From Spirodela intermedia (Eukaryota > Streptophyta > Magnoliopsida > Alismatales > Araceae), in NCBI GenBank assembly GCA_902729315.2, contig LR746276.1, positions 4,322,169 through 4,386,168 of the forward strand: a stretch of 64,000 nt of DNA. The letters are read 5' to 3'. Numbering within the stretch: the first letter of the stretch is position 1; each line of letters begins with the position of its first letter. The position numbers and the translations under genes are program-made. Shown here in pieces: positions 12,659 to 21,843 of this stretch. The notes below the pieces were generated by a model. That model had not been told where the DNA came from. It saw only the letters and a list, made by a program, of their open reading frames with translations, and did not search any database.

Positions 12659-12769
12659 GCTACTAGACTCCCCTTGCTAAAATCCTATTGTTGGGCGGTT
12701 CCCTGGATTTTCTATGGGCTGACTAGGTAGCTGTCCCTCTTCTCTCTTATTCCCAAGGGCCTCTATAAT

Positions 12770-13774
12770 TTATTTCTGGTGCTGCATCATTTGATTCATA
12801 GTTTGTTGCATCATTTGGCTCATTTGCTGCATCATTTGCATAGTATCAGGTTGGGTTTGAGAGGGCTGATTTTTCTGAAATCTATTTTCTTGTTTTGGAT
12901 GAAATTCAGAGTTTGAATTGGGTCTAAGTGCTTCTGGATTTTGAATATTATTTGGGTCTCTCCATGAAAAATTATTCCTCCAATTAGGATTATAAGAATT
13001 TGAAAAAGGTTCCGTATTTCTATTAAAACCGTGAGCTACTTGCACTTGTTCTTGCTTAGGGTGAAATGATTGATCTAAATTATAACATTGAAATTATGAA
13101 TAATCATTCTCACCATACATAGGACATGTACTATTTGAATTAAATTGAGGGTTAAGAGGTTTTCTAATATTGTCAATAAGTAAATCAAGTTTTTTTAATC
13201 TTTGATTAATCTGATTAACCTCATTTCTAAGTTTAGAATCATCATCATGATGCAATTCATAAATTCCTCTCTTCTTATCCTTGTCATATAATTCAAAAGA
13301 AGCTTGATCTCTAGAATTTTCACTTAAATTCTCATAAAGACTGTAAATCTCATCAGGGGTTTTCTCTATAAAAGCTCCTCCACATATAGAATCAACTATA
13401 TTTCTATGTTGTTCTAATAATCCATCATAAAAAATTCTATTGAGCTGCCACTTGGGTATAGCATGATGAGGACACTTTCTAAGTAAATCTTTGAATGTTT
13501 CCCATGTCTCATGTAAAGTTTCTCCTGGTCTTTGAGAAAAACTCCATATATGTTTTCTCATATTTTGGATTTTTCTTAAGGGATAAAATTTTCGAAGAAA
13601 GGCATGTTCTATGTCTTTCTAGTTAGTTAATTCTCTATCTAATGTGGATAACCAATGGCTAGCTTTCTCCCTAAGTGTATGAGAAAATAATTTCATCTTA
13701 ATAATTTCCGGTGTAACTTGAGGGAGATTAACTAAATCACAGACCATATGAAATTTTTCTAAATGCTGATGAGG
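12770..13774 (-). pseudogene. Element A gag, 3' half
   Basis: It resumes at the residues following the element B insertion (EPHQHLEKFHMVCDL) and carries the Athila-type gag core with KCPHHAIPKWQLNRIFYDGL and a GGAFIEKTPDEIY block. It ends in an Asn/Gln-rich region with Met/Gln repeats (12770-13045). In-frame stops occur near 13620, 13096 and 12770. The target-duplication bases 13775-13779 mark the exact break point. Confidence 0.85.
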
Positions 13775-13779
13775 CTCGT
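13775..13779 (+). repeat. Target-site duplication of element B, left copy (CTCGT)
   Basis: CTCGT directly precedes TGATAAG at 13780 and is repeated at 21353-21357 directly after the right LTR. Removing B and one copy rejoins the gag reading frame of A. Confidence 0.95.
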
Positions 13780-14000
13780 TGATAAGTCTTCATTATCACG
13801 AGTTAATAATAAGTAAATAATATAGTTTTAGCCTTAACTTGTGATAAATAGACTTATATTTGTGTTAAAGTGTGAAAAGTGGTTTTCAGTTGATTAATGT
13901 GATTTTTTGGGTAATTATGTGATTTTATACGAATTTATATGATTTTTACAGTCTTACTTTTGAGATAAATGAAGAAAAAGAAATAAAACTAAAATATTGC

Positions 14001-14252
14001 AAAATGGGGGAGACCCGCCGACCAGCTGGGCCCGCAAGCAGGTCGGAAGCTCAGTCGGGGAGTAGCCGCGAGCAAGGGCTCGAGTGGCTTGGACTGATAG
14101 GGGCACGTGTGCGCCACTCCCCTTCCACATCACCGGTGGCCAGCCGGCTGTGGGGCAAGGAGTGGTCGTACATGCGAGAGAAGGGACTTTGCTTAAAAAG
14201 CTAACATTACTATATATTCGCCTGAAAAATCGGCGCACAACCGATGTGGGAC
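14001..14252 (-). ncRNA. Candidate antisense Pol III unit, copy in the element B 5' LTR
   Basis: On the minus strand: USE GTCCCACATCG at 14252-14242, a gap of 24 bp, TATATA at 14217-14211, 23 bp to a start G at 14187 (GTCCCTTC), then a GC-rich block ending in T4 at 14004-14001. Predicted RNA about 187 nt. The start octamer equals the first eight bases of plant U6 RNA, but the rest does not continue as U6. Confidence 0.5.
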
Positions 14253-14761
14253 TAAACCCGCGTCACACCTTCCTCAGAAGGGGCGGACAACCGGCGCGGG
14301 TTTGAATCCTCCCAGAGTCAAAATTCATATATTTTTATCTAATTATCGCGACTTTGCTGCAGATCGCCGGTGAAAGATTAAGCAACCAGAATCACTGGAT
14401 CATCGGCGAAAATCTCGTCAACGCGATTCGCGGAGCATTGCTACTAAAATTGCTAAATGATTCGCGATAAAAGGATCGCAAATCCATCGAGTAAATCATC
14501 TCCGATTGATCGACGAACAAGCCGTCGTCGGGAAGAGGACGATCCGCCGGGAGACGAGTCGCCACCTCTTGAGAGCGTACCAGATGCGATGAAGAGCCTC
14601 CTCTTGCTGCGCGGACCTGAGGATAAAGCTCCCTGACACGCGCCCCACTTCCATCCAGCTCCTCTCCGTCGGGTGACAGCCACCGGAGAGCCGCAAAGTC
14701 GCTGTTTTTCCGCTCCACCGAGTGACAGCCGCCGGAGACGATTCGACGACCCACTTCATTG

Positions 14762-14792
14762 ATCTCTAGACTTCGCGAGAAGATCTAGAGAT
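14762..14792 (+). promoter_or_regulatory. Palindromic-loop hairpin in the element B 5' LTR
   Basis: Arms ATCTCTAGA and TCTAGAGAT, inner arms CTTC and GAAG, loop GCGA; the apex TCGCGA is self-complementary. Kept in the 3' LTR (20702-20732) and in element A. It is a candidate dimerisation or packaging hairpin shared by helper and non-autonomous element. Confidence 0.4.
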
Positions 14793-15427
14793 TGCCCACG
14801 TTGTCTTTCTCCAAGGAGAGCCTTCGAGGTCGTGGACACTGCACGACGATCCTCCCGAACGCTCAGGATTCCGGTACATCGCCGACGCATCGCCGTCGCG
14901 ACGCCGGAACTCTATTTTCCTGCTTTCAATTTACTTTACGCTTCATTTAGTGATAATTTTTGTGTTTTTAAGTTACCAAAATATACTTTGTTCAATTACG
15001 ATTCTTTCGGCTTTTATAGATCTTAATTTGATTAATTAAATCGTCTGTAATCGCTTACGCAAGAATCGCCGGGCGGAACTCTGTTTCCGCCCGATTCGCG
15101 TTGGCCGGGCGCTGACGTCATCTTGACGTCTGCGTCCTTATTTCCCTTTTTTTTTCGTGAATTTTAAATATATTTCCTTTTTATTTCCTAATATAAAATT
15201 CATAGAAAATCGTATTCATTGAGAAAAATTCTGAATAATTACCAGATATTATATTACATCCCTGTGATCGACCTGGAAAGTTACCGCTATTTTTGGAAGT
15301 TTTATTGAATTATAATTGATATATTTATTTAGAAATACTTCTAAATATCCAAAAATTCGTATTTTCTAGTTTTATAAATTTTATATTTGGGTGATTTAAT
15401 ATACACCGACTGAGTCACGTCAAATTT

Positions 15428-15445
15428 TGGTGCTGTTGCCGGGGA
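15428..15445 (+). other. Primer binding site of element B (tRNA-Asp type)
   Basis: TGGTGCTGTTGCCGGGGA lies five bases after the LTR end. It matches the complement of a plant tRNA-Asp 3' end except at positions 4 and 7 (C to T). The site of element A at 21838-21821 matches fully. tRNA-Asp priming is typical of Athila elements. Confidence 0.85.
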
Positions 15446-15635
15446 TGTATTGCATAATATTTAGTATTTTTCTGTTTTTCTCTTAGAGTACACAAAAAAA
15501 AATTAAACTCTTGTTTTATTTTCTTTTTGCTGATTTTTATTAGAAAAAGGGAACGAAAAGAAGCACGGCAAGGACTGGAGCATCCTGAAGGAGGGTAACA
15601 GTTACTAACTTTTTCCCTCAAATTTATTGATTTTT

Positions 15636-18122
15636 ATGCATGGTAGAAGATCCTTGCATCCAAGGCTAGAAAATCCTTTCATTATTTCATTCAAAAATAA
15701 AAATCCGAAAGAAAAATTGATTTTGATGGATCCTGAAGGAAGTACAGGTCAAATTGAGAACAATCCTATGGCCATGAAAAATCATTATATCCCTGATTCA
15801 TTTCAAAGAGCATCCAATATTAGAGTCCCATTAGCACCCACTGTTAAATTCGAAATAAATTCAGGAATTTTTCAAATGCTCCCTAATTTTCATGGATTGC
15901 CTTTAGAGGAACCTCATCAGCACTTAGAAAAATTTCATATGGTCTGTGATTTAGTTAATCTCCCTCAAGTTACACCAGAAATTATTAAGATGAAATTATT
16001 CCCTCATACACTTAGGGACAAAGCTAGTCATTGGCTATCCACATTAGATAGAGAATTAACTAGCTGGAAAGATATAGAACAGGCCTTTCTTCGAAAATTT
16101 TATCCCTTAGGAAAAACTCAAAATATGAGAAAACATATATGGAATTTTTCTCAAAGACCAGGAGAAACTTTACATGAGACATGGGAAACATTCAAAGATT
16201 TACTTAGAAAGTGTCCTCATCATGCTATACCCAAGTGGCAGCTCAATAGAATTTTTTATGATGGATTATTAGAACAACATAAAAATATGGTTGATTCTAT
16301 ATGTGGGGGAGCTTTTATGGAGAAAACTCCTGATGAGATTTACAATCTTTATGAGAATTTAAGTGAAAATTTGAGAGATCAAGCCTCTTTTGAATTATAT
16401 GACAGTGATAAGAAGAGAGGAATTTATGAATTGCATCATGATGATGATTCTAAACTTAGAAATGAAGTTAATCAGATTAATCAAAGATTAGAAAAACTTG
16501 ATTTTCTTATTGACAATATTAGAAAGCGTCTTAACCCTCAATTTAATTCAAATAGTACATATCCTATGTATGGTGAAAATGATCATTTCGAATTTCAATA
16601 TCATCCTAGGCAAGAACAAGTGTAGGTACCCCACGATTTTAGTAAAAATAGGGAATATTTTTTTAATTCTTATAATCCTAATTGGGGGAATAATTTTTCG
16701 TGGAGAAACTCAAATAATATTCAAAATCCAGAAGCACTTAGATCCAATTCAAACTCTGAATTTCGTCCAAAACAAGAAAACAGATTTCAGAAAAATCAGC
16801 CCTCTCAAACCCAACATGATACTATGGAAATGATGCAGCAAATGAGCCAAATGATGCAACAAACTATGAGCCAAATGATGCAACAAACTATGAATCAAAT
16901 GATGCTGCACCAGAAACAAATTATAGAGGCTCTTGGGAATAAGAGAGAAGAGGGACATCCACCTAGTCCGCCCATAGAAAATTCAGAAAACTATCCAATA
17001 GTAGGATTTCAGCAAAGAGAGTCTAGCTGGTTAAATTTAGAAAAAAACCCACGAAATGAAAATGTTAGGACAGTGAATACATTGATTGAGAATATTTTAC
17101 CTGATCCTTATTTCCAATTATTAGAAGAAATTGATGAGCCATTAGAAGTGAATGAGAATATTAAGGCTGAAAATATAGTAGCAGAAAATTTGAATAAAAT
17201 CATTTATTGCTCACAATTGATGAATGAATATAGTGAGGATGATGAGGAGAAAGAGTCCTTAGATGAAGAAACAGCAGCTGATCATGGAAAAATCATCCAA
17301 ATTTTAGTAGAAGGGAGTATGGACAGAAATGAAGAAAAACATATTTCAGGTGAGGAAAAATCAATTGATGTAGGAGACGAAATTAATAAATCTGATCATA
17401 ATTTTGCAGCCATGGATGTTGATAGAGAGGAGGATGTATATCATATACCGAAATTAAAAGATAGCTCTTGGGAAGATGAAGAATTTGATGAGTTGAGAAA
17501 CGAAAAGCTAGAAAAAGAGTTGATTCAACTAATGGGGAGAAACGAAAATAATGAATATGAATATAGAGATAATTTTGGAGGAGAAAATTTGAATTTTACT
17601 GAATTCATTAGATCTGAGATTAAAGAAGACAATCCTTCCATCCTTCAAAACCCACAGCCCATTAGAATTACTTCTAAGCTTGAAATATTTCACTCCTCAC
17701 AAATTAAACAAATATGTATGGAAGATAAAATGGAGCAGGGGAAGATTATGCAGATAAAAGAAGACATTAAGAAATGGGTGAGTGGAAGAATTAGAGATAT
17801 CAATTTAGATGAAAAAAATTTAGATTGGGTAAGAGCTAATTCGAAAATTATATGGCCTGATCACATTTTATGGTCTATTAATAGGAAGTATTTATTAATG
17901 AATGAGAGCCTTACAAAACAAAATAGAAATGAGGAAAGATTCTTTTCAAAATGGAAATATTATTTTTGGGAAAATTTTGTTAATTTCCATCTTGTTTTGG
18001 CTGAAAGTATGTCAAGGTATATATATGAAGTACATGAATTTATGCTAAATCTGAAAAAGAATATCATGAAACTTACCTTGGGATACAAATATATTTTGAT
18101 GGCCATAGATCATCTTATATGA
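15636..18122 (+). CDS. Element B gag fused to an unknown acidic domain (one amber stop)
   Basis: One frame runs from the Met at 15636 (or the MDPEG Met at 15726) to 18122, about 829 codons, with a single TAG at 16623-16625 where element A has a Gln codon. The first 330 residues are Athila gag, including GETLHETWETFKDLLRKC and CPHHAIPKWQ. Residues after the stop continue the gag tail, with MMQQM/NQMM repeats near 16824-16915 and a PYFQLLEE block near 17110. From about 17140 the protein no longer resembles element A: a Glu/Asp-rich stretch, then a basic, Trp-rich and Tyr-rich end (about 17760-18122). No DTG protease motif, no FMDD and no DDE motif are present. The product may be a Gag-like particle protein; the role of the new domain is unknown. 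The stop may be a CAG to TAG deamination or be read through. Confidence 0.75.
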
Positions 18123-18460
18123 TCTAAGAGCTGTCCAGCTGAAGACATTAAATTCAGTGCTGCATGGGAGGCAACCCATGGTTTTTATTTCATTTTGTTT
18201 GATTTTTTTTAAGTTCTGTTTTTCTTAGAATTTCGCAGTACTTGTTTCTGTATTTGTTTTTTCGAAAAAGTGCAGGAGGAGGCGTGTAAGACGAAGTGGA
18301 AAATTAAAAATGAGGTTGAGGTGATGTCTTTCGGAGCTTTATCATTTATGACAACATTTTTAATGCTAAACTTTGCATATATGTATGCTTCACTTGAAAA
18401 TTATATTTTCTGCATATTCTGTTTCGATTTTTCTGTGTCATTGAGGACAATGTCATTTTT

Positions 18461-18473
18461 AAGTTGGGGGGTG
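18461..18473 (+). other. Internal polypurine-tract copy, element B
   Basis: AAGTTGGGGGGTG, identical to the terminal tract 1.26 kb downstream (19720-19732), and preceded as in element A by a GAGGACAATG box. Confidence 0.55.
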
Positions 18474-19176
18474 AAGTATTCATTATTAATTTATGCTGTA
18501 GGACGATTAAGAAAATGTGTTTGCATTTTATTCAACTTAGAACAGCAACTAAAAAAATAAAAAAATAAAAAAAGATCGCCGAATTCGGAAAAACTGCAAC
18601 ATCTATTTTCTGGTTTTCTGTCAAGAACAACAGACTGTCAAAAACAACAGACGAAAAAATAACCCCAAATTTGAAATTATAGAGACCCTTTTCTCACATT
18701 TCAATCCCCTAGACATATATTATTGAAATTCGAAATTACAGCTATAACGAAGATAGTTTTGATTTATTTTTGACAAATTTATTGCTGCTAAAATAGAACT
18801 GAAAATAGAAAACAGAACTGTCAGAACTATCTAATTTACAAATTTCTTACATCATATTGCATGCATGAAAAATAAAATCAATTAGATTGATTGATACCAA
18901 AAGATACTAGGAAGATTATTATTAAGTCAAAAGAATGATCTAGTAGCATGAAATGTTGGAATACTCCTTGGATACATGATAGATAACACGGATTTGATTT
19001 TACAGATTTTCACTTCATGATCTTGATGGATAATATTTACTTGATGTGAAAATTTGATTGATCATTTGAGTTTAATGGAGATTTTTGCACCCTGATCTAT
19101 AGGACTTGTGAGGAGAAATCACTTATTTCGAAAAAAAAAAAAAAAAAAGAGAGAGCAATGTGAAAAATCTAGAAAC

Positions 19177-19327
19177 GAAGAGTACACATGGAGGGTGTGA
19201 GACATCATTCTCATTGTCGAAAATCGTGTATAGAAAAACACTTGCTGCAAAATAAGTGGATAAAGTGAAAGCCCTGAAAATGAAGAGTACACATGGAGGG
19301 TGTGAGACATCATTCTTATTGTCGAAA
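19177..19327 (+). repeat. Spaced direct repeat of 44 bp in the element B tail
   Basis: Two copies of a segment built around ACATGGAGGGTGTGAGACAT, about 104 bp apart, also found in the tail of element A. Role unknown. Confidence 0.7.
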
Positions 19328-19719
19328 TTTATCTACAAGAAAAGCTACTTATCCACTATATATAAAGAAAGAAGAAATATAGTGCAAACTTAAAAAATCA
19401 AGCCATAGAAAAAGGGAAATGTAGGATCAATATTATTCTTGGATGAGTATTGATAATTGGAATATCTTGTAAATACATCTATGAGTGAAGAAGTGATAAA
19501 GATGTGAATAGAAGAAGTGAAGTCTAGATTGTTATTCCAAGGAGTGTTTAAACATTTAAGTGCTTGACATCATTCCTAAATACTTGATATAAGAATCTAA
19601 AGTATCTAAAGGTGCATCATTTCTAATTGTATTTTTTTCTTTCTGTATTGAAATATGATGTTTGAGATTCGTAAATTTTTATTTTCGTAATTCCATTGCT
19701 AAGGGACTAGCAATGATTT

Positions 19720-19732
19720 AAGTTGGGGGGTG
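19720..19732 (+). other. Polypurine tract of element B
   Basis: AAGTTGGGGGGTG directly before the 3' LTR start at 19733; the expected plus-strand primer site. Confidence 0.9.
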
Positions 19733-21352
19733 TGATAAGTCTTCATTATCACGAGTTAATAATAAGTAAATAATATAGTTTTAGCCTTAACTTGTGATAA
19801 ATAGACTTATATTTGTGTTAAAGTGTGAAAAGTGGTTTTCAGTTGATTAATGTGATTTTTTGGGTAATTATGTGATTTTATACGATTTTTACAGTCTTAC
19901 TTTTGAGATAAATGAAGAACAAGAAATAAAAATAAAAATATTGCAAAATGGGGGACCCGCCGGCCAGCCGGGCCCGCAAGCGGGTCGGAAGCTCAGTCGG
20001 GGAGTAGCCGCGAGCAGGGGCTCAGCAGGCTTGGACCGATAGGGGCACGTGTGCGCCACTCCCCTTCCACGTCACCGGTGGCCAGCCGGCTGTGGGGCAA
20101 GGAGTGGTCGTACACGCGAGAGAAGGGACTTTGCTTACAAAGCTAACATTACTATATATTCGCCTGAAAAATCGGCGCACAACCGATGTGGGACTAAACC
20201 CGCGTCACACCTTCCTCAGAAGGCAGGCAACCGGCGCGGGTTCGAATCCTCCCAGAGTCAAAATTCATATATTTTTATCTGATTATCGCGACTTTCCTGC
20301 AGATCGCCGGTGAAGGATTAAGCAACCAAAATCGCTGGATCATCGGCGAAAATCTCGTCAACGCGATTCGCGGAGCATTGCTACTAAAATTGCTGAACGA
20401 TTCGCGATAAAAGGATCGCAAATCCATCGAGTAAATCATCTCCGATTGATCGACGAACAAGCCGTCGTCGGGAAGAGGACGATCCGCCGGGAGACGAGTC
20501 GCCACCTCCTGAGAGCGTACCAGATGCGATGAAGAGCCTCCTCTTGCTACGCGGACCTGAGGATGAAGCTCCCTGATGCGCGGCCCACCTCCATCCAACT
20601 CCTCTCCGTCGGGTGACAGCCACCAGAGAGCCACAAAGTCGCCGTTTTTCCGCTCCGCCGGGTGACAGCCGCCGGAGACGATTCGACGACCCACTTCATT
20701 GATCTCTAGACTTCGCGAGAAGATCTAGAGATTGCCCACGTCGTCTTTGTCCAAGGAGAGCCTTCGAGGTCATGGACACTGCACGACAATCCTCCCGAAC
20801 GCTCAGGATTCCGGTGCATCACCGACACATCGCCGTCGCGACGCCGGAACTCTATTTTCCTGCTTTCAATTTACTTTACGCTTCATTTAGTGATAATTTT
20901 TGTGTTTTTAAGTTACCAAAATATACTTTGTTCAATTACGATTCTTCCGGCTTTTACAGATCTTAATTTGATTAATTAAATCGTCTGTAATCGCTTACGC
21001 AAGAATCACCGGGCGGAACTCTGTTTCCGCCCGATTTGCGTTGGCCGGGCGCTGACGTCATCTTGACGTCCGCGTCCTTATTTCCCTTTTTTTCGTGAAT
21101 TTTAAATATATTTCCTTTTTATTTCCTAATATAAAATTCATAGAAAATCATATTCATTGAGAAAAATTCTGAATAATTACCAAATATTATATTACATCCC
21201 TGTGGAAAATTACTGCTATTTTTGGAAGTTTTATTGAATTATAATTGATATATTTTTTTTAGAAATACTTCTAAATATCTGAAAATTCGTATTTTCTAGT
21301 TTTATAAATTTTATATTTGCGTGATTTAATATACAGCGACTGAGTCACGTCA
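19733..21352 (+). mobile_element. Element B 3' LTR
   Basis: Starts TGATAAG, ends CACGTCA and is followed by CTCGT. It differs from the 5' LTR by scattered transitions and small deletions, for example 10 bp in the AT-rich start near 19885 and a few bases near 21205. Confidence 0.92.
19945..20194 (-). ncRNA. Candidate antisense Pol III unit, copy in the element B 3' LTR
   Basis: On the minus strand: USE at 20194-20184, a gap of 24 bp, TATATA at 20159-20153, 23 bp to a start G at 20129 (GTCCCTTC), then a GC-rich block to a T4 run at 19948-19945. Predicted RNA about 185 nt. Confidence 0.5.
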
Positions 21353-21357
21353 CTCGT
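21353..21357 (+). repeat. Target-site duplication of element B, right copy (CTCGT)
   Basis: Direct repeat of 13775-13779, immediately after the 3' LTR. Confidence 0.95.
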
Positions 21358-21628
21358 CTAAAGGCAATCCATGAAAATTAGGGAGCATTTGAAAAATTCC
21401 TAGATTTATTTCGAATTTAATAGTGGGTGCTAATGGGACTCTAATATTTGATGCTCTTTGAAATGAATTAGGGATATAATGATTTTTCATGGCCATAGGA
21501 TTGTTCTTAGTTTGACCTGTACTTCCTTCAGGATCCATCAAAATTAATTTTTCTTTCAGATTTTTAGTCTTGAATGAAATAATGAAAGGATTTTCTAGCA
21601 TTGGATACAAGGATCTTCTACCATGCAT
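21358..21628 (-). pseudogene. Element A gag, 5' half
   Basis: Minus-strand frame from MHGRRSLYP (21628) through MDPEGSTGQ and NFHGLPLDE to the break at the element B insertion. It matches the start of the element B gag closely. With the 3' half at 13774-12770 it made one gag gene before B inserted. Confidence 0.85.
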
Positions 21629-21820
21629 AAAAAAAATCAAAAAATTCGAGGGAAAATTTTAGTAATTGTTACCCTCCTTCAGTATGCTCCAGTGCTTGCC
21701 TTGTTTCTTTTCGTTCCCTTTTTCTAAAAAAATTCGGCAAGAAGAAAATAAAATAAGAGTTAACTTTTTTTTGTGTACTCTAAGAGAAAAACAGAAAAAT
21801 ACTAAATATTATGCAATACA

Positions 21821-21838
21821 TCCCCGGCAACGGCGCCA
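21821..21838 (-). other. Primer binding site of element A (tRNA-Asp type)
   Basis: On the minus strand TGGCGCCGTTGCCGGGGA, five bases from the 5' LTR end. It fully matches the complement of the plant tRNA-Asp 3' end as I know it, an Athila hallmark. Confidence 0.88.
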
Positions 21839-21843
21839 AAATT

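Larger units (their letters stand above)
13780..15422 (+). mobile_element. Element B 5' LTR
   Basis: Starts TGATAAG and ends CACGTCA. It has an AT-rich U3 start, a GC-rich block (about 14001-14187), a TATATAT box (14211-14217) usable in either direction, and a downstream tRNA-like GGTTTGAATCC box. A palindromic-loop hairpin is at 14762-14792 and an AT-rich U5 follows. The sense promoter and start site are not defined by sequence alone. Confidence 0.92.
18123..19719 (+). other. Element B 3' non-coding tail
   Basis: Matches the tail of element A. It opens with a hairpin (18163-18180, CATGGG and CCCATG arms), has an internal polypurine tract (18461-18473), a poly-A run near 19130 and two spaced copies of a 44-bp repeat (about 19177-19223 and 19282-19327). 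A 96-codon frame at 18270-18560 has no known domain and is not counted as a gene. Confidence 0.7.
13780..21352 (+). mobile_element. Element B: complete non-autonomous Athila-like retrotransposon lacking pol
   Basis: Two LTRs of 1643 and 1620 bp flank a 4.3-kb interior: primer site (15428-15445), a gag-derived long frame (15636-18122), a conserved non-coding tail and a polypurine tract (19720-19732). No protease, RT, RNase H or integrase is present. LTR, primer site, tract, gag and tail match element A, so an A-type element would be the natural helper. The LTR pair is nearly the same by eye, differing mostly by transitions and a few small deletions. Together with the intact CTCGT duplication, this makes B the youngest insertion here. 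Confidence 0.93.

Noticed and set aside
18270..18560. An env-like gene in the element B tail
   Set aside because: Only 96 codons, shared non-coding composition with A, and no signal peptide plus anchor arrangement.
19177..19327. CRISPR-like spaced repeats
   Set aside because: Only two copies inside a retrotransposon tail in a plant genome; a simple duplicated segment.
20200..20260. A complete tRNA gene in the LTR
   Set aside because: Only the T-arm-like GGTTCGAATCC is present; no matching acceptor 5' strand, D-arm or 7-base anticodon loop is found.
20049..20694. Open frames in LTR GC-rich regions, repeated in each LTR copy
   Set aside because: They overlap in several frames and both strands and differ among copies; composition explains them.
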